64,000 nt of DNA from Toxonevra muliebris. Taxonomy: Eukaryota; Arthropoda; Insecta; Diptera; Pallopteridae. Each line of letters opens with the position of its first letter. The first letter of the stretch is position 1. The notes beneath the pieces are model-generated. The model ran no database searches. It was not told where the DNA came from and saw only the letters and a list, made by a program, of their open reading frames with translations. Positions 45,335 through 56,765 of the stretch are shown in pieces. The translations under genes and the position numbers were made by a program. Location of the stretch: contig OY829329.1 in assembly GCA_963691655.1 (NCBI GenBank), forward strand, positions 61,932,852-61,996,851. The letters run 5' to 3'.

Positions 45335-47490
45335 GTTTTCTTTTGGCATTTCAGGTAAATTCTTTTTCTGCATTTTCTGTAAAAATCAAGTAAATGCCTT
45401 ACAAAAATAAGGTTCTTCCTACTGACATTGAAGCTCTTCAAAATGAAATAAACGCTTCTAAAGCATTTCATTTCCCATTGGTTTGAGTTTACTGTTGCTT
45501 CTTTCACTTTATTTTTTGGTTGAAAAAGAAATTTATTTACTCGGTGCGTGTATTTGGCTATTGACCGCGTGCTGATCATTTTTTTTTCATGGCTATACGC
45601 CGAAAACAGTAACAAAAGTTTAATGCCTGTGTATGTATATGTAAGTGTATCTGTGTATATATACAATTTCCGGTAAAATGTTTCATTAATGTTGTGAAAT
45701 TTTGCTTGAAATAATGTGTTACGAAAATGGCAGAAATGTGGTAATGTGCTGTAATCGATGGTTAAAAAAAAACCACACAAAATAATATTGCACTTTGTAC
45801 TACGTAGTATACTAATAGACGTCAAGGACATACACAGGATAAAGGCACAGTGGGCTATAAGCTATGCGGTGAAATATTTTTGTTAGAATATCAGAATTTT
45901 CTTTTAGAAATGGAAGATTGATAAGAAAACATGTGGTAGCAAATTTGTACTTAATTTGAGAAGATAAGCTTTGAAAAACTGTGGCTATAGAGGAAGAAAT
46001 TATGAAGTCTAATAAGATCAGATAAAAAAGGTAACAATTTTCTGGAATGTCTAGATTGTGTCATCTTTTTCTAAACAGAAATTTTTCCATCGTTCAAAAT
46101 AGCATGTAAACACATTAAAAGTGAAGGAAGAAAGAAAAATAAGCGCGCAGTTTTATTTAACTTTTTTTTTCTTGCAATCCAACGTCTGCCACTAGCCTGA
46201 CCACGACCCTAGGGGGACTACTTTCCTAACTACCACTGGCACCAGCAATCCAGCAATGCCACCACACAACCATTAACATTGTTCAATATACCGCAGATTC
46301 AATTCATTTTCCACGACGATTCGATTTAATGGAAAATCGACCGCAAAAAAGCAACACAAAATCGCAAAATGTAGAATTACAGCAACAACAATAAAGGCAA
46401 CAACACAAAAAGGACTTTTGCAATTCAGAAATTGCAATCAAAACCAAAGACCAATGCCAAGCGAATAGAAAGCAGCAACATATAAATACAAATACACATA
46501 TCGACACACAAACATTCAGAAACACAGAAAGAGAGAGAGAGAGCGAGGGAGAGAGAGTAGTTTATTTGAGAGGCATACGGCTAGTAGCATTTACCATTTA
46601 CCACTACTACATATACAAATCAATAGCATTTGCTTAAAGTACTCGGGGGCACTCTACTACTGTGGGCATTAATACTCATACACTCGGTGACTCACTAGGT
46701 CGCTTGCTCACTTGTTGTTGTTGTTATTTGCTTGCGGGCTAACATTTTTCTAGAACCAATACTTTTTATTCTTCCTCTTCTTCTTCTTCTGTTCATATTG
46801 CACTTAACGACTAACGAAAATAACAATTTCACAGCTATCAAGAGCAGACGTTAGCGACGGATACAAGTGTTCCGTGAAATGAGTCGAAAATTGACATTCG
46901 ATTTGCGAGACCATTGCGCAAGTAGTAGTTAGAAATTGTTTGTAGTAGTTGTAGTAGAAGTACAAATGGCAGAGGCAGTGGCAGTGGTAATAGTGAATGT
47001 GTGTGTGTGTGTGGTTGAAGTAGAAGGGTCAGGCAATAGTGTAACGACAAATACAAAGCCATTTGACATTTGGTTTGGTAAACGCGCATCAGCGATCGAA
47101 TGAGAGCACCACAAAGCGTTCAATGTGCTGCAACAGTAGCATTTTCTAAACGAAAAAAAAGCACAAAAAAAAAAAAAAAAAAGAAGTTAGTTTGTTGTAC
47201 GTTAAACTATATAGCGGGTAAAAGAAAAATAATATTGAAGTAGGTACTGTTAAATGTAGAAGAAAAAGGAAGAAAATCTCACTTTCATACATTTTCTCTC
47301 GCGTTATCTACACGCAATTGCTTACTTTAATTGCGGAAGTTGCCATTTGGCGCTTTTCCTTTTTAAATATTTCTTTTTTACATTACACTCGTGTAAAAAT
47401 AATTGTAAAAGTATATAGGGTCGGTGTATACGTAAATAAAATTGTGAATAAAGCTGTGTTATAAGCTATCTCGTCTTTATAGAGCTCTGA
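45335..47490. other. Noncoding DNA with microsatellites
   Basis: AT-rich filler, a GAGA run at 46526-46558, GTTGTTGTT and TCTTCTTCTT words, a GT run near 46999-47012 and a poly(A) run at 47164-47181. Frames such as 45301-45831 (minus) and 46838-47089 (minus) are repeat translations and are not annotated as genes. Confidence 0.55.
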
Positions 47491-47494
47491 GAAA

Positions 47495-47805
47495 TAAATA
47501 TATAGAAAGATTGGCTGAAAGGTTGATGGAGAGATTAATAGAAAGATTGATAGAGAAACTGATAGAAAGATTGAGGAAGAATAAAAGAAAGATTGATAGA
47601 TAAATCAAGATAAAGATTGATGGAAAGATAGCATAAATATAGTAATCATAGATTGAAAAAAAAAAAAATATATTGAGACATAGATTTAGAGAAAGACTGA
47701 TGATAAGAAATATAGCAATTATATAGAAACATTAGTATGAAGATTAATTGAAGGTTTGATAGAAATATTCATAGAAAGTTCAATAGACCAATTTATAGAA
47801 AGGTT
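47495..47805 (+). repeat. Degenerate GATTGATAGAAA array
   Basis: AGAAAGATTGATAGAGAAAC and AAGATTGATGGAAAGAT-like units of about 12 bp, strongly decayed. It lies directly before the 11-bp satellite and shares the ATTGAT/ATCAAT core in inverse sense, so the two may be related. Confidence 0.75.
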
Positions 47806-47811
47806 GATTAG

Positions 47812-49510
47812 TCATATACCAATCACATAGCAATCAGATAACAATCATGTAGCAATCATTTTGTTATCAGATAGCAATCATGTAGCAATCATCTACCAAT
47901 CATTTGGCAATCAGATAGCAATCTTGTACCAATCAGAAGGCAATCATATGGCATTAAGATAGCAATCATTTAGCAAGAGTGTAGGAATCATTTGGCTATT
48001 AGTTAGTAATCATATAGCAATCATGTAGCAATCATGTAGCAATCATGTAGCAATCATCTAACAATCATCTAGCAATCATGTATCAATCATTTGGGAATCA
48101 GATAGCAATCATATAACAATCATGTAGCAATCAGATAGCAATCATTTGGCAATCGGATAGCAACCATATAGAGATCATCTAGCAGTCATATAGAAATCAT
48201 ATAGCAATCATATACCAATCATATGACAATCAGGTAGAAATTATGTAGCAATCACCTAGCAATTATATAGCAATCATATAGCAATCATCAAGCAATCATA
48301 TAGCAATCATATATCAATCATATAGCAATCATGTAGAAATCAGATAGAAATCATCATATGGCAATCAGATAGCAATCATATGACAATCATGAAGCAATCA
48401 TATAGCAATCATTTGGCAATCAGTTAGCAATCATATGGCAATCATGTAGCAATCAGATAGAAATCATTTGACAATCGGATAACAATAATATAGATATCAT
48501 CTAGCAATCAAATAGCAATCATATAGCAATCATGTGGCAATCAGTTAGCAATCATATGGCAATCAGATAGCAATCATTTGGCAATCGGATAACCATCATA
48601 TAGAGATCATCTAGCAATCAAATAGCAATCATATAGCAATCATACAGCAATCATATATCAATCATATAGCAATCATGTAGAAATCAGATAGAAATCATCA
48701 TATGGCAATCAGATAGCAATCATATGACAATCATGAAGCAATCATATAGCAATCATGTGGCAATCAGTTAGCAATCATATGGCAATCATGTAGCAATCAG
48801 ATAGCAATCATTTGGAAATCGGATAACAATCATATAGAGATCATCTAGCAATCAAATAGCAATCATATAGCAATCATACAGCAATCATATATCAATCATA
48901 TAGCAATAATGTAGAAATCAGATAGAAATCATCATATGGCAATCAGATAGCAATCATATGACAATCATGAAGCAATCATATAGCAATCATGTGGCAATCA
49001 GTCAGCAATCATGTGGCAATCAGTTAGCAATCATATGGCAATCATGTAGCAATCAGATAGCAATCATTTGGCAATCGGAAAACAATCATATAGAGATCAT
49101 CTAGCAATCAAATAGCAATCATATAGCAATCATACAGCAATCATATATCAATCATATAGCAATCATGTAGAAATCAGATAGAAATCATCATATGGCAATC
49201 AGATAGCAATCATATGACAATCATGAAGCAATCATATAGCAATCATGTGGCAATCAGTTAGCAATCATGTGGCAATCAGTTAGCAATCATATGGCAATCA
49301 TGTAACAATCAGAAAGCAATCATAAAGTACTCATGTAGCAATCAAAAAGCAATCATATGGAAATCAGATAGCAATCATATAGCAATAGTGTAGCAATCAT
49401 GTAGGAATTATTAGCAATCTTATGGTAATCATACGGGAATCAGATAGCAATTGCAAAGCAATCATATTGCAATCAGATAGTAACCATTTATTTGCACTAT
49501 ATCGTGAATA
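47812..49510 (+). repeat. 11-bp satellite (ATAGCAATCAT) with higher-order repeats
   Basis: About 150 tandem units of 11 bp with consensus ATAGCAATCAT, varying at the first bases (ATAGC, GTAGC, TTGGC, CTAGC) and at the end (CAT, CAG). Longer blocks recur. The marker TAGAGATCATCTAGCAATCA starts at 48601, 48835 and 49091, with variants at 48169 and 48491. Spacing 234 equals 21 units plus a 3-bp CAT insertion (GAAATCATCATATGG). Spacing 256 equals that plus two extra units. So local block duplication followed monomer diversification. Nothing coding. Confidence 0.95.
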
Positions 49511-50797
49511 GGGCTATTGTAGCATTCAGATAGATTTCATGTTATATGAGCGCTATTCCCATAGCAATCATATGCTATAGCAATAATTGTAAAAAACTCT
49601 TTTATATTTTTAACGAAACAAGATTTCATTTACAATGTAGTTTGCTAAATGCTACACATTATTTCACCGTGTGTGTATGCTTCATTTTAGCGCACCGGAA
49701 GTATAGTGTCATAGAGCAAAAATATTTTATGCAACTGACTAAAGGTAAAGCTAAATATGCCAATAAAATGCAAAAACGAACTTAACTAATAGAAAGAGAG
49801 AGAGAGAGAGGGGCACCACCAAAAGTATAGAAACGATGATGAGTATGATTTCGGAAATGAGGAGAATAGCAAAAAGAAAAAAAAAGCGCAAAAATTATCA
49901 AAGCAATTTTCTTTTACTTAATTTAATATTATGGCATGTCGCACTTCCTTATGGCGCTAACTACATACATAGAAAACATTTAGCTTCATAAGTTAATAGC
50001 AGCAGCATAGTTTGCGCTAACATTTGGAATATTGTTGCCAGTAGCAGTGGCAGCCGTTTACCTTTGCTTTTGCAGCACACACAGATTTTTGATAGCACAC
50101 ACAGAAATGTTGTTGGCGGCGATAGTGGTAGCAGTCGCAGGAGTAGGCGAGCAATGTTAATTATGGTAGAATTTCTGTGGCGTTCTATAGGTGACTTTTG
50201 CTGGTGGTGGTGATGGCGGAGAAGTTATTACTGTTGCTGTTGGTGTTGGTGGTGAGGGTGATTGGCGTTGTAACTGGTACTGGTCTGAGAGCTGATGGTA
50301 GTTAACTGATGGGTTATGTATGCCTGTATGTAAGTAATGATGGTGTATTGTGTGTTGGTGGTGATGTTGGCTATAATTTATTTACACAGCAGGTAAGATT
50401 TCGATTGCAGTCACCTGATATTGCCTTATAACGCGTTGCGCGATGGCTATAAAAATAACTACAACAACATCAGTAGCGACAGCGACAACGTATTTACCTT
50501 GTCTCATAAATAAATTTGAATTAATTTTATAAATTGGTTGCTTGAACGCTAATAACGTATTAAGTTGGCAAATTTATGCTGCACTTTAATTAAAGAAAGA
50601 ATTGTATGTGTGTGTGTGTGTGTAGAGTTTGGTATTAAATTGTTATGAAAATTCAATTAAAAGCAAAGAAAAATATTATATTTAATGAAGGGGAGCTATA
50701 ATGGCTGTGTATTAAAGAAGCGCCTCAATTTCACAGAAGACAACAGTGTATATGGTGGCGTATGAGTAATACTCACCTTAAGCTAATAACTCTAATA
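49511..50797. other. Noncoding DNA with GAGA, GTT and GGTGGT words
   Basis: A GAGA run (49792-49810), then CAGTAGCAGTGGCAG and GGTGGTGGTGATGG words (50040-50370) and a GT run (50607-50622). No splice-bounded coding segment. Confidence 0.55.
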
Positions 50798-51305
50798 GTG
50801 CGGACACACGAGAGCGCAAATTTAGTTGGACACACAACAAAAAAGGAATTTCAAATTAGTTTTTTAGGACTTTATAAGTTTGGAGAAGAAGAGGAAGAAT
50901 TTTTGTGTGTGTTTTGTGTATATGAAAATAAATAAAAAAGTTGTCTTTCAATTGGATTTGGACACCAAGAATTTATATAACAATTATGGATAATTGGAGA
51001 AGTAGCAATGAGTTCTTTCCGACTCCATTATTTTTTTTTTTTTCACTTAATAAATATTATAAGAGCAGCTGTTACGAATAAAAAAAAATCCAAAATGTCT
51101 AAAAAATTTAATAGATCTTAAATTTTACGGTTTTTTACAACCTTGTGTTAGAGGGTTGCTAGTTACTTTCTTCATTCCAGACGCATTTCAACGAAAAGAG
51201 TCTGAAATGCAGAATTTCATTTGACCGACACTTTTTGTATGGCGAAATTCTGCTTTTCAGACGAAACGTTAAATTTGCTTGAATTCCACTCGTGTGTGTC
51301 CGCAC
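50798..51305. mobile_element. TA-flanked MITE, GTGCGGACACACGAG ends
   Basis: The left end is GTGCGGACACACGAGAGCGC; the right end in reverse complement is GTGCGGACACACACGAGTGG. TA lies on both sides (50796-50797 and 51306-51307). Further inner matches (GCAAATTTAG against GCAAATTTAA) and a second inner inverted pair (TCTGAAATGCAGAATTTC near 51210 against GAAATTCTGCTTTTCAGA near 51244) extend the fold. The 508-bp length and TA target fit a Tc1/mariner-type MITE. No coding frame. Confidence 0.8.
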
Positions 51306-52614
51306 TATAAAGGGCTAATGCATATTTCTGTTTTATTCTTGCTTCCACTAAAACTTTGTCCACTTTTAGTTTCTTTACTCTGCTTATAATCCATCAATAT
51401 TAAATAACAAAAATGGTGCTCTACTTAGTTGCCAAAGTAAACATAACAAACTTTCAATGTCCTTTATTAATATTAAATTACAAAATTCATCATTCCATCA
51501 TTCAATAGAAACTTTAAAATTCTAATACTGTTGCACTAAACAAGCAGAATATTTGCTAGGGTAACAAGTTCTTAAGTTCATTTGAATTAATTTTTTATTT
51601 AAGCAAATAATCCTTTTTCCATAATTAATACAAAACAAAAACAAAAAAAAAAGCAAAGCTTATTAAAATTTAGAACTTAATAAATCTAAAGTTAAAAGTC
51701 AAATATGGAAATATGGCAGCATCAACAACAATATTAAGAGGAACAACAAATACCAATATAAATTATTATTATTAATTATACCAAAAATTTCTTAAACCTA
51801 TAAAATCATTTAATTAAAACTTGATGGCTCTTTAAAAAAAAAGAAAAGGAGGAGTAGGACTTATTGATTTTTACCTTTAAGGAGAAATAAGGTAGCAATA
51901 GCAAAGAAAATATGTGAAAGAGCAAAACATGGGAGAGTTGAGAAGAAGAAGAATGAAAAAAGCTGATTCAAAAGAAGAAAGTTTTCTCCTGCCTGAGAAT
52001 CGTACCAGAGGCAACGGGAGCTTCAGTTTTAAGTCTAAAATCGATTTGCTCCTTTCTTTCACTCTTGATGCTTGAGAACAGTGTCTTACCTGACGAACTT
52101 GTTGAGAATTCTGAAATTATTTGGAATAAACTCCTCTAGCATAATAGCAAAATTGGAGTTCTGCAGTATTTACACAAGGTTTCAACACTCTAAGGCATAC
52201 AACAAAAACTATTAACGAGGTCATAATATCTTTGTTAAGAATTCAGTTGATCTTTATATAATTCCAAAAATGCAGTGGGGTTATTTGATAAATCTAAGTA
52301 GTTCTTTCCCTCTCCTCTTAATAATTCCATATTTTGCATGTTGGAGAGATCTGATTTCTAGGATTCCCTTTAAAGGTAATAAGCTTAAAGGCACCCCGCC
52401 TACTTATCATAAACATTTACTCACACATATACATAACTATAAATATACAACTTGACAGTATATTTTTGCTGTTTTGTAAAATTGCAAGTTTTTGTTTTAC
52501 TATACGAAAATCTACAACTTTTTTTTCTATGTTTTGGCAGGCATAAATCCTCATCATATGCTACCATAATCAGTAGTGACATTTTTATGCCACCTCAGAC
52601 ATAAAAAAAGACAG

Positions 52615-52620
<6 letters not shown>

Positions 52621-52656
<36 letters not shown>
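52621..52656 (+). repeat. (AC)18 microsatellite
   Basis: Perfect AC run of 36 bases. Confidence 0.95.
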
Positions 52657-52658
<2 letters not shown>

Positions 52659-53450
52659 AACTGTACATAAGATATCGGCTCATTGCAACAACAGAACTAA
52701 CAACAACAAGCAGAAAAAAGTAGAACATTGAGTAAATCCACAAAATGCTTTAACCAATCTTTGTTTTCTTTTTTTACTGTTCGTACGCATACACACAGAT
52801 TTTTTTTGTTGTTGTTCATTGTCTTTCTAGGTTAATTGCTTTTAATCTGAAATGCAAGTTGTGCCTTGCAAACAGCAACAGCAGCTACAACAAAACTGTC
52901 ACACTAGCTTCGGTTGATGCTTCTCCCGCTCCTTCTTATTTTTCTATCTTTCTCCTCCTACATGTTCAGGATTTTATTGTTCGAGACATTGCCTAAATGA
53001 TTCCAATTGCCAACATTCTACGTACGCTATACTTACAAAGTTGGCATAATGAAAAAAAACAAAAAAAAAAAAAAACAGAGACAGAAGAGGAGGAAATGAA
53101 AATAAGTTGAAAGAAAATACACAAAATAGCAGATACAATTTTAAGCAATAGGGTACCAAAAAAAAAAAAAAAAAATGGAAGCAATAGTAGGAAGAAGCAA
53201 AAGAAGGATGTGAATTATTGAACCTTACTTGCCACATTCATGTTACTCTGGACATTATATGCTGCAATCTACACAAAAAACACACCAGCATACACACAAC
53301 ACACATAAACTACTTGGGCATGTAAGAAGTAGGAAAACCGCTTACGTGTTATAAGCAGAATGTGAGCAGAAATAAGGAAAACGACGATGAGAAGAAGAAA
53401 GAGCATGCTGAAAATGCCATTTAATCCATTTTGAAAGTCGCTAGAAGGAT

Positions 53451-53499
53451 TGTGTTTGTGTGTGTGTTTGTGTGTTTGTGTGTGTGTGTGTGTGTGTGC
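53451..53499 (+). repeat. (TG)n microsatellite
   Basis: TG run with a few TTTG interruptions. Confidence 0.95.
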
Positions 53500-54554
53500 A
53501 TATATTGTCTATAGAAGCGACAATGTCTCTCTATTGCAGTGCACATGTATATTTTTGTGTCTGTGTGTGTTTGTGTGAGTAACTTCCATAGTTGACACAA
53601 GCGCTTAAGTTAAGGTGTTTTTTGTTTGTTATATACATATACACATATATATAGCTGTATATAAGTACGAGCATATACCCAATCGGAAAAAACAATCAAA
53701 AATTACTTTGAGAGAATATTTTGTGCAAAATAAAAAGATCATTGAATACCTGGGAAATTAGCAAACACCACAAGGTAGTATTTGAACAGTAAAGCAGCAA
53801 AAGGTGTACTTGGTTCTTTTTTTGTCGATCCGTACTCTCTTTTCACTATACACTTTCAATTGCCGATTGCTGAGTGAGACAATGCAAAGTACCGATAATA
53901 TGAGTACCAGATAGAAGGTAAAATCTCTGATGTTCGTGTTATATCACTTTATGGCAGTGTTGGGTAAACCAATACATAAATATGCATGCTTGCATGGGTA
54001 TCTAAGAGAGCGAAAGAGCTCTGCTGTTATTTACACAGTAAATGAAATGCTATCTTGCTTTTTCTTATAAGAAGTGTAATTGAGTCGGTACATAACAAAA
54101 GTGCCTAAGTCCATAGCCGAACAATACACGCTGACCGAACAAATAAATAGTTTAAACCAAAGAAATGTGCCTAATTAATGTTAATTAAATTAGAAAAAAC
54201 CTATTTAATATTAATTATTTTTTCAAAAGTGACTAAAAGCGTTTTCTTTTCTCGATAAAATGTTGCATTTTTTCTGCACCGTGCGAGGGCTGTCAAATTT
54301 CGTGCTCTTTTGTGAAAAAGAGGCAGCCCTTTCCAAGAGTATTGTGTTCTTTTCTAAAAAATGTTGCCTTCTGAGCGGGGAAAAATGTAACACTTTTGCA
54401 TCCAATTAAATGACGGGGTGAGAATTTTGCCCTGCTAATTTAGCTGATTCTGACATTGTGGTAAATTCAAATTTTTGGCTTTGCACTGGGACTCATTCAT
54501 GCAAATGCCTTACGTTTTTTTTTTTTTTCATATATATTTCTCACATAAATTTTA

Positions 54555-55582
54555 GGCCCTTATTATGAGCTGCTTTCGACGTTCGATCTTCGCTGGTTAT
54601 CGAAGATCGAATATCGAATGTAAAATTCCTATTATGAGCAGTGCAACCCTGTCGAAATTTTCGTTGCGCATCGAATTTTCTGTCGAACGCAATTTAGCTT
54701 TCGATACGGTGCATGCTGAGTAATAATTGTTATATAAAATTTAAGTATTTTGCTATTTCTTTTTGCTTTTTGAGGACTAAAAACTAATTTTAAACAGTTT
54801 TTGAAAATTTTTTGCAGGTTTAAAAAAACTTGTATCATTGTTGGAAAGTAAATCCTCTGGGATGCAAAGGGTATTTCCCCAAAAGTTCTGGTGACGAAGA
54901 AAGAACTAAATGGTTTAGGACCAATCCATAATTCCCGGCATTCCGCTTTTATTAGTAAAATATACTTTTGCTTGTATAATGGAATTTTATTCATCTTTGG
55001 CAAATACAATTTTCCAGGACACCGTGGGCTGCGCAAGTCTAAGAGTATTCTCATTTCCAATGCTTAGTTTGAATGACCACTGAGCACAAAATCGCAAAAC
55101 TGTTACCAATTTAATATGTTTGGAATTGATCTTTCTCATCTGCATTGCTTGAGCGGTTCATCTATAGTAGTCATCAAGTCTACAATTGCCTCCTTGGACA
55201 GTCGAAAGTTCTGTAGAAATCTGTACACGAATTTTGTAGCTGCCAAAGCTTTTTCGAAAGGCTGCACTCAATCGTTTTCTACTTCTGGCCAGTTCCATCT
55301 AGCTCTCATCCTCTTCCGATGAATCGTTGAACCATTATTTCGTTGTAAATAGTCATAACTATTTTGTTCTTATTTTTTCTACTTCATTTCTAAACAAATC
55401 GTATTTATTTTTCAAAATGACGATCAGCTGATAGAAATATATTATCGTGAACAAGCAAAAATGAGCGAAATTCACATTAACGCTATTCTCTGTCGAAAGC
55501 ACGTCATAATACCAAACTCAAATTCGTTCGATCAGGGCATTCGACTACAGTCGAAGATCGAACACAGTTCATAATAAGGGCC
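54555..55582. mobile_element. PIF/Harbinger-type element nested in X
   Basis: The left end is GGCCCTTATTATGAGCTG; the right end in reverse complement is GGCCCTTATTATGAACTG. The 3-bp duplication TTA (54552-54554 and 55583-55585) is the PIF/Harbinger target. Next to both ends lie TTCGATCTTCG words. The interior keeps decayed minus-strand coding text (see next entry), so the element is a shortened relic and not a pure MITE. Confidence 0.85.
54632..55325 (-). pseudogene. Harbinger-like transposase N-terminal remnant
   Basis: On the minus strand, text from about 55325 reads WVQPFEKALAATKFVYRFLQ then NFRLSKEAIVDLMTTIDEPL. A broken stretch with RSIPNIL follows, then an open frame from 55060 to 54632 with no recognised motif. 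An 'F-R-(L/M)-S-K...L' segment followed by '(S/A)IP..' is how the N-terminal part of PIF/Harbinger nucleases begins. The catalytic part is absent. The name depends on this short match plus the TTA target and the ends. Confidence 0.45.
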
Positions 55583-55843
55583 TTAAATATCATCTAACTT
55601 GGATTAAAACTTGCATTTTATTTATAATATTTTCAGAGCCCCCAAAAAGTCTTGTCAAGTCCGCTACCTTTCTGCTCAACCCGTGTTTTTTATAAATGCA
55701 TAAGTCCATATGACTTTTTTTTCACAACTAGCTAAGTCCATATGGTATTTATTAAAAGAGCTTAAGTCCAACGAAAAAACTGCTTTATTTTAAACTTGGC
55801 TTACTTTATCATTGTTTTTTCTTCGCAGAATGTCTCCAAGAAC

Positions 55844-56765
55844 CAAGGCCGTATTTAGGGGGAGGTTTTGGGGGTTCTGACCCCCCCCCCCCCCGAAATG
55901 TGGAAACTTTCTTCTATTTTTTGATATTAATTGCCAGTGGATGAAAAAAAAAGTCAAAATAAAATCTATTCAACAGTTTTAAATATTTTTTACTTTCATC
56001 GGTTTAATTTCTAAAAAGTCAAATAAAAAAAAAAATAAACTTGAAATCTTAGTTACACTATGCGACCAGATCCGATTTGTTTTCTTTGACATGAGGTTTG
56101 ACTTTGGATACAAAAAGAGAAGGTGATGCTGATCAATTCTGCATTTATAGTTTTTCTATGTCAGTAACTGTTTTTGATTTACAGTTTCGGGTTTAGGGCT
56201 CATTTGGAAGGGCATGATTCAGCCTATAATTTCTGGATTTCGAAGTTTGTAGCACGCCAGTGTTCAGCTCTCCAATTTTTAAAAATGGCCAAAAATTGTA
56301 TTTTAGGGTTTTCCATCCCATTTTTTCTAAAACGTGGCGTGATGGCAAATTTTTGACCACAGATTCGTGCTCAGTATAAAAATTTACTCACAAATACTAG
56401 GAACCATTTTATTCGCAAAGCCCATGTAGGGCAGTAGTAGTGGATCAGCTCCAAAGTTTTAGGAAACAATCTCAAAATGTAATTAATTCTTTAACCCATT
56501 ATTGCTCAGAGCACCCTGACTCGGAAGACCTCTTTCAATGCAGTAAGTGCACGAATTTTGGGAATATAAGCCAACCTCATCCGGATTCCTTATCATGGCC
56601 CGAGTTCCCATTGATAATCATTTGAAAAAAATGAGCCTCTGGCTATATTTAGTTTTTTTTGGTAATTTTTTTGAGGTTAGGCTCATCATCAGTAATGGCA
56701 AGTCAATGTCAATTTTCTTCGAATCCCCCCCCGCCCCCCCGAAAAAAATCCTGGCTATGGCCCTG
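55844..56765. mobile_element. hAT-type element, copy B, nested in X
   Basis: The left end is CAAGGCCGTATTTAGGGGGA; the right end in reverse complement is CAGGGCCATAGCCAGGATTT. A perfect 8-bp target duplication CCAAGAAC lies at 55836-55843 and 56766-56773. Runs of C close to each end (55879-55895 and 56725-56740) match G/C runs in copy A at 36751. It is the same family in reverse orientation and keeps about 370 bp (about 55890-56250) that copy A has lost. No transposase. Confidence 0.9.

Larger units (their letters stand above)
51308..54076. other. Noncoding DNA with long CA and GT microsatellites
   Basis: Mostly AT-rich, with poly(A) runs at 53060-53075 and 53158-53175. A candidate minus-strand exon at 52090-52160 is discussed in the findings. 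Other frames (51877-52062 minus, 52270-52455 plus) are not recognised. Confidence 0.5.

Noticed and set aside
45301..45831. 176-codon minus-strand frame
   Set aside because: It begins in the terminal repeat of the Tc1-like element and crosses AT-rich filler; no domain or splice signal is seen.
47812..49510. CRISPR-like array because of regular spacing
   Set aside because: Units are 11 bp without spacers, in a eukaryotic satellite with higher-order repeats.
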